Position numbers and translations under genes: made by a program. The notes under the pieces are model-generated. The model did not search any database and was not told the DNA's origin. It worked only from the letters and a program-made list of their open reading frames with translations. DNA of 6,095 bases from Bacteroidota bacterium (lineage in GTDB: Bacteria; Bacteroidota; Rhodothermia; Rhodothermales; UBA10348). This document shows, in pieces, positions 1 to 6,095 of the stretch; within the stretch, counting starts at the first letter, position 1; every line of letters starts with the position of its first letter. The stretch is taken from the NCBI GenBank assembly GCA_004356385.1, contig SMXL01000163.1, positions 1 through 6,095 of the forward strand, in the 5' to 3' direction.

Positions 1-308
1 AGACCAGGAAGATCTGACCAGAGCCGGTTTTGAACGGAACGAATCCGCTCCAGGGAAGACACTCCTTCTGCGGTGAGGTGGAAATAACGCTTGGCTCGAC
101 CTCCTCGCTCAGGCGTAGGTTCACCGACGCTGGTTTGAACGAGACCATTTCGAGCCAACCGGTCGAGCGTATTGTAAACGACGCCGATGGACCAGTCCTC
201 GTCAGTGGTTTCAACGAGGTAATCGCGAAGCATAGCGCCATACGAGTTGTCCTGTAGGTTCCAGATTGCGAGAAGAAGAAGCTCTTCTGCTCGAGATACG
301 AGGTTCAT
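1..308 (-). CDS. PadR-family transcriptional regulator (3' end cut off)
   Basis: This is a small cytoplasmic DNA-binding regulator of the PadR type, a winged-helix family that usually represses genes for efflux, detoxification or ABC transporters. Reading the minus strand from the ATG at 306-308 gives 102 complete residues without a stop before the window edge. The fold is recognisable: an opening helix (LLLLAIW, residues 10-16), the family's YGAML segment (23-27, like the usual YGYEL), the recognition helix VVYNTLDRLARNGLV (43-57), and the wing strand with GGRAKRYFHLTAEG (69-82). Related proteins are about 110-115 residues long, so only a few C-terminal residues should be missing. No clear Shine-Dalgarno precedes the start. 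The gene is divergent from the dipeptidase at 522, so it could act on the spacer between them, but its usual partner, a transporter, would lie past the left edge. The family call is firm; the ligand and targets are unknown. Confidence 0.88.
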   Translation of the reverse strand, partial: MNLVSRAEELLLLAIWNLQDNSYGAMLRDYLVETTDEDWSIGVVYNTLDRLARNGLVQTSVGEPTPERGGRAKRYFHLTAEGVSSLERIRSVQNRLWSDLPG

Positions 309-521
309 TTTTGATTGCGGTTTATCGAGTCGACTTAGTGATCATACTTATTCGATTCAATAATTTATTTGTTTCGGAAGAAATATAATTAAACCGTAAA
401 AGTGGCTCGGTTGAAATAGCGTACGTATACTCAAACAGTTCGCGTTATGGCTATATGAAGTTCTTCGTTCTGCGTCACAGGTTTCTGAGTAATTCCGAAC
501 AACTCCGCCCATACAGTGAAA
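309..521. promoter_or_regulatory. Divergent AT-rich spacer, likely promoter region for both flanking genes
   Basis: The spacer separates the PadR regulator (leftward) from the dipeptidase (rightward), so both promoters should lie here. The part around 345-400 is clearly richer in A and T than the flanking genes. A TATACT hexamer at 426-431 resembles a -10 element for the rightward gene, but it has no good -35 partner at normal spacing; a TTGAAA at 411-416 is too close to it. For the leftward gene a TATGAT lies on the minus strand around 339-344, again without a convincing partner. The TGATCA palindrome there is too short to call a PadR operator. The promoter role rests on gene layout rather than on motifs. 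Confidence 0.35.
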
Positions 522-1511
522 ATGCCCAATTGGAATGTGAATCCTGAAGCCGCGCTCCTCCATGCGGATGCGCTGGTCTGGGACAATCACACCTGCATGC
601 CGCTACGACCGGATGATTCGTTTCTTCCGCAGCTTCAGCGTTTTCGTGATTCAGGAGTGAACGTCGTCTCGGTAAATATCTTTTTTGACACCTGCATCGA
701 ATGGCATGATGGCGTTAAAGTGCTGGCCTTTATGCGAAAGTGGATTCACGAGAGGCCAGACGACTACGTTCTTGCCGCTTCCGTCGACGACATTCTCCGA
801 GCGAAGAAGGACGGAAGACTAGCTGTTCACTTCGACATCGAAGGAATGGAAGCGCTGGATGGAGAGGCCAGCCTCGTTCGGACCTACTATGATCTGGGCG
901 TTCGATGGATGCTTATCGCCTATAACCGGAATAACCGGGCGGGCGGGGGCTGCATGGATAACGACAGCGGTCTTACTGATTTTGGGAGGCGGGTGATTGA
1001 TGAGGCAGCTCGAGTCGGCATGCTTGTCTGCTGCAGTCATACGGGAGAGCAAACCTGTATGGATGTATTCGAGCATTCGCAAAATCCGGTTTTACTTTCC
1101 CATTCAAACCCAAATGCTCTATGCGACCACCCTCGAAACGTCTCGGATGCCGTAATGTCTGCGTGTGCTGAAACGGGGGGATTAGTAGGAATTACTGGAT
1201 ATGGTCTCTTTCTTGAAAACGGCGACACGAGTTCTGACAACATCGTGCGGCACATTGACTACGCGGTTAATCTAGTTGGCACCGAGCATGTGGCTCTTGG
1301 CATGGATTACGTTTTCGATATCGAAGAGTTAAAAATGTTTCTCGAGAACAAAGAGATCTTTCCGTTTGAATCTACCGACAGGACCATGACTTCTCCGGAG
1401 GAAATGCCCGCGCTCACAGAGGCCTTGTTGAGATTTGGCTATCCTGAAGAAACGATTCGGGGCATTCTGGGTGAGAATTTATTGAGGGTCGCCCGCCAGG
1501 TCTGGAAATAG
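522..1511 (+). CDS. M19 family dipeptidase-like metallohydrolase with an altered metal motif
   Basis: This is a cytoplasmic-looking member of peptidase family M19 (renal/membrane dipeptidase, amidohydrolase superfamily), whose members hydrolyse dipeptides and some related amides at a two-zinc site. The 329 residues form one TIM-barrel domain with no signal peptide. Family landmarks in order: DNHTCMP at 21-27 (usual DxHxDxP), the bridging glutamate in DIEG (E107), AYNRNN (133-138), GLTDFGRRVID (150-160), the zinc histidines in CCSHTG (H173) and LLSHSN (H194), HPRN with the substrate-binding arginine (R205), the GMD aspartate (D262), and GENLLRV near the end (317-323). The second residue of the first metal motif, normally aspartate, is cysteine (C25), so the metal site is probably not the standard one. 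The start is uncertain: GTG at 516 is in frame two codons upstream, and neither start has a clear ribosome binding site. An oligopeptidase gene follows in the same direction after about 130 bases. Family assignment is strong; substrate is not predictable. Confidence 0.9.
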   Translation: MPNWNVNPEAALLHADALVWDNHTCMPLRPDDSFLPQLQRFRDSGVNVVSVNIFFDTCIEWHDGVKVLAFMRKWIHERPDDYVLAASVDDILRAKKDGRLAVHFDIEGMEALDGEASLVRTYYDLGVRWMLIAYNRNNRAGGGCMDNDSGLTDFGRRVIDEAARVGMLVCCSHTGEQTCMDVFEHSQNPVLLSHSNPNALCDHPRNVSDAVMSACAETGGLVGITGYGLFLENGDTSSDNIVRHIDYAVNLVGTEHVALGMDYVFDIEELKMFLENKEIFPFESTDRTMTSPEEMPALTEALLRFGYPEETIRGILGENLLRVARQVWK

Positions 1512-1629
1512 ACTATTTTCGCTGACAGGGTGTAACTTCGGCCCGCCTAATCCCCGTATCGACATTCTCGAGTCGATGGTTTGAACCGTAGCATTTACGC
1601 CAACAGATCGGCTTACGCTGACCAACAAT

Positions 1630-1635
1630 GAGGAA
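1630..1635 (+). promoter_or_regulatory. Possible ribosome binding site GAGGAA for oligopeptidase B
   Basis: GAGGAA lies upstream of the ATG at 1643, with its AGGA core eight bases from the start codon, a normal Shine-Dalgarno distance. It overlaps the alternative ATG at 1628, which has no such site in front. This favours the 1643 start, giving a shorter, more typical lipoprotein signal peptide. Other genes here lack strong Shine-Dalgarno sequences, so the evidence is moderate. Confidence 0.4.
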
Positions 1636-1642
1636 TTCCATT

Positions 1643-3823
1643 ATGCGTCTTTTACGTAGCTCTCTAGTTTTGGGATTTGCCCTGATATTCTTTGGGTGTG
1701 AGTCCACTTATGACAATGCCACGACGGAAATTTCAGAATCCACCCATTCAAATATGGAATCAATGGAACCGCCCATCGCAAAGACGGACCCGATGAAACT
1801 TGAAATCCACGGTGACGTCCGGACGGACGAATACTTCTGGTTGAGGGAACGCGAGGACCCGGAAGTGATTGCTTATCTCGAGGCGGAGAACGAGTACACC
1901 GAAGCGATGACTGCCCACACGACCGCACTTCAGGAAGCTCTATTCGAAGAGATCGTCGGGCGAATCAAGCAGGACGACTCATCGGTTCCTTATAAGGACG
2001 GCTCGTATTGGTACTATACCAGGTACGAGGAGGGGGGCGACTACCCCATTTTCGCACGGAAGCGGGGTTCACTGGAGGCCAAGGAAGAGATCATGATCAA
2101 CGCCAATGAGCTGGCGGACGGTCACGAATTTTATTCTATCAGGGGAATCGACGTGAGCTCCGGAGACAACATTCTGGCATACTCTCAGGACACGATTGGT
2201 CGGAGATTTTATACGGTACGGTTCAAAAATCTGGATACCGGAAAAATGCTAGACGATGTCATCGAAGATGTGACGGGAAATGTCGCCTGGGCAAACGACA
2301 ACAAAACCATCTTTTATACAAAGCAGGACAGAGAAACACTTCTCTGGAATCGGATCTATCGACATGAGCTTGGAACGAGCATTTCCGATGATGTGCTTGT
2401 GTACGAAGAGCCCGACGACACATTTACTGCGTTTGTTTTCAAGACCAAATCAAAGGACTATCTGATTATTGGGGCGCGGCAGACCCTCAGTTCTGAATAC
2501 CGGTTTCTGGACGCCACAAATCCGACGGGTTCTTTCGAAGTCATTCAACCCCGAGAGGAAAACCACGAATACTCCGTCGATCATTACGGGAATTACTTTT
2601 ATGTACGTACGAACTGGCAGGCAACGAATTTCCGCCTGATGCGTGCGCCGATTGTGATCACGGACAAGACACATTGGGAAGAAGTGATACCGCACCGCGA
2701 CGACGTATTGCTCGGGGGATTTGAGATTTTCGCCGACCAGTTGGTGCTTTCTGAGAGAAAAGAAGGTCTTCTCCAACTTCGGGTTCGTCCATGGGATGGA
2801 AGCGAGGAGCACTATCTCGACTTTGGAGAACCCGCATACCGGGCGGGTATCAGTATCAACCCGGAATTCGACACGCAGATATTGAGGTATAGCTATACGT
2901 CGATGACGACCCCCAGCTCGACGTACGACTACAACATGGTCACCAGAGAGAAAACGCTTCTCAAGGAGCAGGAAATACTGGGCGGATTCGAGAAGTCCGA
3001 CTACACGACGGAGCGAATATTTGCAACTGTACGAGACGGCGTCAAAGTTCCCATCTCCATCGTCTACAAGAACGATACTCCGCTCGACGGGGCTTCTCCG
3101 CTGCTTCTCTACGCGTACGGATCCTACGGAGCGAGTATGGACGCCACATTCAGTTTTTCGCGTCTCAGTCTACTGGACCGGGGTGTGGTCTATGCCATCG
3201 CGCACATTCGGGGAGGGCAGGAGATGGGACGGCAGTGGTATGAAAACGGCAAGCTGCTCAAGAAGAAGAATACGTTTACGGATTTTATCGATGTCGCCGA
3301 GCATTTGATCGAGGAAGGCTATGCGGATCCAGATCGTGTCTTCGCACAGGGTGGAAGCGCAGGTGGACTTCTGATGGGAGCCGTCATAAATATGCGTCCT
3401 GATTTATGGCAAGGTGTCATCGCCCATGTCCCGTGGGTAGATGTGGTAACCACCATGCTTGACGACAGCATACCTCTCACGACAAGTGAGTACGACGAGT
3501 GGGGGGATCCGAACGAAAAGGCCTATTACGATTACATGCTATCGTACTCGCCCTATGACAATGTGGGTGCGATGGACTATCCGAGCATGCTTGTGACTAC
3601 CGGTTTGCACGATTCGCAGGTGCAGTATTGGGAGCCAGCCAAATGGGTTGCAAAAATTCGGGCGTTGAGAACGAACAACAATCGTCTGATTCTAAAGACG
3701 AATATGGAGGCTGGCCACGGCGGGGCGACCGGTCGACTCAAGCGTCATAGGGAAACTGCTTTTGATTATGCCTTTCTTATGGACCTCGCGGGGATACACT
3801 CCATACAGGCGGATACGGATTAG
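1643..3823 (+). CDS. ptrB: Oligopeptidase B (S9A serine peptidase), predicted lipoprotein
   Basis: This prolyl-oligopeptidase-family serine peptidase cleaves short peptides after arginine or lysine. From the ATG at 1643 it has 726 residues. MRLLRSSLVLGFALIFFGC is a lipoprotein-type signal with a loose lipobox and cysteine at 19, so the enzyme is probably membrane-anchored outside the cytoplasm. The enzyme proper begins at PPIAKTDPMKLEIHGD (43-58), followed by a seven-bladed propeller region (about 110-445) and the alpha/beta-hydrolase domain (about 455-715). The catalytic triad is S572 in GGSAGG, D657 in GLHDSQVQYWEP and H692 in GHGGATGR. The spacing between them (85 and 120 residues after the serine) equals that of E. 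coli OpB as I recall it (S532, D617, H652). The S1 acids that select basic residues appear as E616 and D618 in TTSEYDEWGDP. One S2 acid is kept (D500), while its partner is threonine (T502). A longer start at 1628 adds five residues. The deacetylase gene starts 21 bases downstream. The family call is very firm; localisation is inferred. Confidence 0.93.
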   Translation: MRLLRSSLVLGFALIFFGCESTYDNATTEISESTHSNMESMEPPIAKTDPMKLEIHGDVRTDEYFWLREREDPEVIAYLEAENEYTEAMTAHTTALQEALFEEIVGRIKQDDSSVPYKDGSYWYYTRYEEGGDYPIFARKRGSLEAKEEIMINANELADGHEFYSIRGIDVSSGDNILAYSQDTIGRRFYTVRFKNLDTGKMLDDVIEDVTGNVAWANDNKTIFYTKQDRETLLWNRIYRHELGTSISDDVLVYEEPDDTFTAFVFKTKSKDYLIIGARQTLSSEYRFLDATNPTGSFEVIQPREENHEYSVDHYGNYFYVRTNWQATNFRLMRAPIVITDKTHWEEVIPHRDDVLLGGFEIFADQLVLSERKEGLLQLRVRPWDGSEEHYLDFGEPAYRAGISINPEFDTQILRYSYTSMTTPSSTYDYNMVTREKTLLKEQEILGGFEKSDYTTERIFATVRDGVKVPISIVYKNDTPLDGASPLLLYAYGSYGASMDATFSFSRLSLLDRGVVYAIAHIRGGQEMGRQWYENGKLLKKKNTFTDFIDVAEHLIEEGYADPDRVFAQGGSAGGLLMGAVINMRPDLWQGVIAHVPWVDVVTTMLDDSIPLTTSEYDEWGDPNEKAYYDYMLSYSPYDNVGAMDYPSMLVTTGLHDSQVQYWEPAKWVAKIRALRTNNNRLILKTNMEAGHGGATGRLKRHRETAFDYAFLMDLAGIHSIQADTD

Positions 3824-3844
3824 GCTTGCTCGGGTGGTTTAGCC

Positions 3845-4981
3845 ATGTCGTCACTACCAGTAATCTATAGCGCCGACTACCTGAAGTACGATTTCGGCCC
3901 GGGTCATCCTTTCACACCTGCTCGATGGGAAGCTCTTCATGATCTGATTTCAGGTCTCGACTTGAAAATCAATTGGGTCGATGCGACACCGTGTACGGAT
4001 TACCATCTTCTTCGCGTACACGATAACGAATTTGTCGAAGCGGTAGCCAACGCCTCGTCGAATCTCACCGTCCCTTATGCGGGATTTATGGGCTTGGCTA
4101 CGGGAGATGTACCCACGTTCAAAGGGATGCACGATGCGTCGAAAGTTGTCTGCGGTGGTTCGTTGCTCGCAGCTGATATGGTGGCAAGCGGTCATCAAAA
4201 ACGTGTTTTGCAACTCGGCGGAGGCCTTCATCACGCCATGAGTGATAGGGCTTCTGGCTTTTGCGTTTACAATGATCTGGCAGTGATGATATCCGGGCTC
4301 CGGGCGAAGGGCTTCCGGGTAGCTTATATCGATATCGACGTTCACCACGGGGACGGGGTACAGGCAATATTCTACGGCGATCCGGAGGTACTGACCGTGA
4401 GCTTGCATGAATCGGGAGAGCACTTATTTCCAGGGACTGGATTCGTAGATGAAATCGGGAAGGGTGACGCCAAGGGAATGAGCGTCAACGTGCCTCTCGT
4501 TCCTGAAACCACAGACGAAAGTTATCTGGAGTGTTTTGAAGCTGTGGTGCCCGATGTATTGGTTCGGTTTGAACCGGACGTCCTGGTTGTACAGGCAGGC
4601 GCGGACGCACATAACATGGATCCCTTGGCCCATCTTTGCCTATCGACGCACGCTTACGAAAAACTATTTGACCGACTCATTGCACTTGCCGAATCGATCA
4701 CTGGAGGTCGAATAGTCTGTACGCTTGGAGGCGGATATGCGTTCGACAGCACGCTCAGGATTTGGTCGATGCTCGCTTACAAGCTTGCCGGTGAGGATCT
4801 TCCGGAAAATTTACCTCAAGCCTGGCTCGAGCGATGGAGGCAGCATATCCGAAATTCGGGGTGGCATTCGTGGCATGATCCATTGTCCGTGCCCGAATCT
4901 TCAGAAACGAACCTGCACATTCGCGATGCAAATCGGTCGACTACCGACCGCCTGAAATTGCATCTGATCAAGGCAAACTGA
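3845..4981 (+). CDS. AcuC-like histone deacetylase family protein
   Basis: This is a zinc-dependent lysine deacetylase of the class I HDAC/AcuC/acetylpolyamine amidohydrolase superfamily, 378 residues, cytoplasmic, with no signal peptide. In Bacillus the relative AcuC deacetylates and so activates acetyl-CoA synthetase; others act on different acetylated proteins or small molecules. The opening YLKYDFGPGHPFTP (12-25) is typical of AcuC-type proteins. The active site looks complete: the His pair H129/H130 in GGGLHHA, ASGFCVYND (136-144), zinc ligands D165 and H167 in DIDVHHGDG with the charge-relay acids D163 and D170, the third zinc ligand D254 in QAGAD, and the catalytic tyrosine Y298 in LGGGY. 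Length is close to B. subtilis AcuC. It starts 21 bases after the oligopeptidase B stop, with a weak GGGTGG seven bases before the ATG, so the two are likely co-transcribed. No acetoin or acetyl-CoA synthetase gene is present to fix its target, so I give no symbol. A short polar tail after about residue 345 is not conserved in my reading. Confidence 0.92.
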   Translation: MSSLPVIYSADYLKYDFGPGHPFTPARWEALHDLISGLDLKINWVDATPCTDYHLLRVHDNEFVEAVANASSNLTVPYAGFMGLATGDVPTFKGMHDASKVVCGGSLLAADMVASGHQKRVLQLGGGLHHAMSDRASGFCVYNDLAVMISGLRAKGFRVAYIDIDVHHGDGVQAIFYGDPEVLTVSLHESGEHLFPGTGFVDEIGKGDAKGMSVNVPLVPETTDESYLECFEAVVPDVLVRFEPDVLVVQAGADAHNMDPLAHLCLSTHAYEKLFDRLIALAESITGGRIVCTLGGGYAFDSTLRIWSMLAYKLAGEDLPENLPQAWLERWRQHIRNSGWHSWHDPLSVPESSETNLHIRDANRSTTDRLKLHLIKAN

Positions 4982-5033
4982 AGCAAGCGAGATAACCTCC
5001 CTTCGTCATTGCCATCGAAATGCCAACAAGAGG

Positions 5034-5071
5034 AATTATTAAAAGGCCCTGAGAGTGATCTCCCAGGGCCT
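5034..5071 (-). terminator. Rho-independent terminator in the convergent gap
   Basis: AGGCCCTG at 5044-5051 pairs perfectly with CAGGGCCT at 5064-5071, and an inner GAG/CTC pair extends the hairpin after a small bulge. On the minus strand the stem is followed directly by TTTTAATAATT (5044 down to 5034), so it should end transcription of the surface-protein gene whose stop is at 5100. On the plus strand only a poor T stretch follows (CTCTAATTCTC), so it may also act, less well, for the deacetylase transcript. It explains the 118-base gap between the two converging genes. Confidence 0.8.
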
Positions 5072-5099
5072 CTCTAATTCTCTATCGAGCGCGTTGCTG

Positions 5100-6095
5100 T
5101 TAGTTTGACTGTAGACCAAGGTAATCCGTTGCTTCCGAGGACGCCTGGCGAATGTTTCGGAGTTCGATTCCTCCGTTACCCGCGGTCACAAATTCCTTTA
5201 ACACATCAAACCACCCAACATTATCCAGAAGCGCCTGTTCGCTATACTGAAATGTTGGTTCTCCACGGACTTTGAAAGTCATTTCCGGATAGTCCTCTTT
5301 CTCAAGATCGGGGTTCTCCGGCTCGTCGCTTTCGGAACGCAGCACGACTGCACCGTATATATGGGGCATTCCTCTGAGTTCGTGCGACCCGCCTTGGCTT
5401 GAAGCAAAGATCAGCCCTTCCCAGCGAGGTTCGCCCACTTCCGTCTTGAAATCTCCTTTCACGTAAAGGACACCGTAACCACGAATATTTCCTCTAAACG
5501 TTACACTCCCGTCAACGATCATGATCGTGGGGTGCCCAGGGGCTCCAAACATTTCATTTCCAGCAAAAACCCAGTCTCCCGAATAGAGCTCACAAGCCTC
5601 ATTTTTCGTGAAATCATCTGGATCAACAGAAGCAGGAGGCTCACATAGTCCCAAAATACTCGATGAAAGCCTGTCAATATCTGGAGCATCGTCGGCGTTT
5701 TTGAAATATTCGCTCTCGCTATTGGCAAAACTACCCACAGAACCGTATTCACCTCCCATTACGAGCTCTTTGCGTAGCTCTTCCTGAAACTCCTTGTCTG
5801 TGTCTACAAGTGTTGAGTAGATACCATACGCGTTAGGGCCTTCACCCTCGGTACCATTGGGGTTCATGTTAACTCCACTAAACAGGTACGAGGCGCCAAT
5901 TCCGCGCACGTCAGAAACAGGGCCGTCGATATTGAGTGCAGCCAGTTTGGCTCCTCCGACAGCAACCATGTCGCCCACGATCGTGTACTCCGCGCGACCC
6001 ACCTTGCCGGTAGCCGTTACCTGGACAGTGTTATCGGGACCGGAAACAGCAGAAATGGAGAATTCGCCGTCTCCGTATTCGGTGCTCTCAAGCTC
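5100..6095 (-). CDS. PilX-like pilus/surface protein, C-terminal part (5' end cut off)
   Basis: The minus-strand frame is open from the window edge to the TAA at 5100-5102, giving 331 visible residues; the start lies beyond 6095. An in-frame GTG at 6000-6002 is not needed as a start, because the reading continues upstream with similar sequence. The visible part opens with a beta-rich stretch ending VTATGKVGRAEYTIVGD, which resembles the end of PilX-type minor pilin domains. Next come ALNIDGPVSD (53-62) and an FSGVNMNPNGTEGEG segment (72-86), then an acidic, helical-looking stretch (about 100-170) with two cysteines (151 and 168) that could form a disulfide. A repetitive beta segment follows: IMIVDGSVTFRGN (191-203), GVLYVKGDF (208-216), WEGLIFASS (225-233) and IYGAVVLRSE (246-255), then FQYSEQALLDN (282-292) near the C-terminus. 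I recall this order from PilX-like proteins of type IV pilus loci, with a short beta-helix. The assignment is moderate; an uncharacterised exported beta-helical protein is the alternative. Other pilus genes would be expected to the right. Confidence 0.6.
   Translation of the reverse strand, partial: ELESTEYGDGEFSISAVSGPDNTVQVTATGKVGRAEYTIVGDMVAVGGAKLAALNIDGPVSDVRGIGASYLFSGVNMNPNGTEGEGPNAYGIYSTLVDTDKEFQEELRKELVMGGEYGSVGSFANSESEYFKNADDAPDIDRLSSSILGLCEPPASVDPDDFTKNEACELYSGDWVFAGNEMFGAPGHPTIMIVDGSVTFRGNIRGYGVLYVKGDFKTEVGEPRWEGLIFASSQGGSHELRGMPHIYGAVVLRSESDEPENPDLEKEDYPEMTFKVRGEPTFQYSEQALLDNVGWFDVLKEFVTAGNGGIELRNIRQASSEATDYLGLQSN

Noticed and set aside
30..257. 75-residue plus-strand open frame at the left edge
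   Set aside because: It is antisense to the PadR regulator, whose winged-helix sequence is clearly the real coding frame.
357..590. 77-residue minus-strand open frame spanning the spacer and the dipeptidase start
   Set aside because: It overlaps the start of the M19 gene, has no recognisable family or ribosome binding site, and its C-terminal part falls in the AT-rich spacer.
1558..1577. Inverted repeat ATCGAC/GTCGAT between the dipeptidase and oligopeptidase genes
   Set aside because: The stem is only six base pairs with an eight-base loop and no T tract follows, so it is neither a convincing terminator nor a clear operator.
2450..2812. 120-residue open frame on the minus strand inside oligopeptidase B
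   Set aside because: It is fully antisense to a well-conserved enzyme and has no family features.
3950..4423. 157-residue open frame on the minus strand inside the deacetylase gene
   Set aside because: It lies opposite a gene with a complete HDAC active site, shows no recognisable domain and is best explained as a shadow of that gene's codon pattern.
4566..4578. Short palindrome CGGTT-TG-AACCG-like sequence, with similar GGTTTGAACC at 1578-1587
   Set aside because: One copy lies inside the deacetylase coding sequence and the shared core is too short to be a meaningful repeat.

Overview
This window looks like ordinary chromosomal DNA of a Gram-negative bacterium with roughly balanced GC. It holds two partial genes at the edges and three complete genes between them. 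Three things hint at the Bacteroidota/Rhodothermota/Balneolota side of the tree, or a similar marine Gram-negative: an oligopeptidase B made as a lipoprotein, mostly absent Shine-Dalgarno sequences, and a PilX-like surface protein. That placement is an inference; no rRNA or marker gene is present to settle it.

Layout. Positions 1-308 (minus strand) carry a PadR-family winged-helix regulator whose last residues lie beyond the left edge. A 213-base AT-rich divergent spacer follows. Three plus-strand genes come next: an M19 (renal/membrane dipeptidase-like) metallopeptidase with an altered metal site (522-1511), an oligopeptidase B with a lipoprotein signal (1643-3823), and an AcuC-like class I histone-deacetylase-family deacetylase (3845-4981). 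The last two are 21 bases apart and are probably co-transcribed. A hairpin terminator sits in the convergent gap at about 5034-5071. The right end (5100-6095, minus strand) is the C-terminal part of a PilX-like pilus/surface protein whose start lies beyond the right edge.

How they may work together. Oligopeptidase B cleaves short peptides after basic residues, and M19 enzymes hydrolyse dipeptides and related compounds, so the first two plus-strand genes could form a peptide-scavenging pair. The deacetylase does not fit that theme in an obvious way; its link is only transcriptional. The PadR protein is transcribed away from the dipeptidase and could control the shared spacer, but PadR genes more often control a transporter on their own downstream side, which is outside this window.

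I found no mobile element, CRISPR array, tRNA, rRNA or clearly novel system. The most notable points are the Asp-to-Cys change in the first metal-binding motif of the M19 enzyme, the exported form of oligopeptidase B with partly changed substrate-binding acids, and the poorly characterised surface protein at the right edge.
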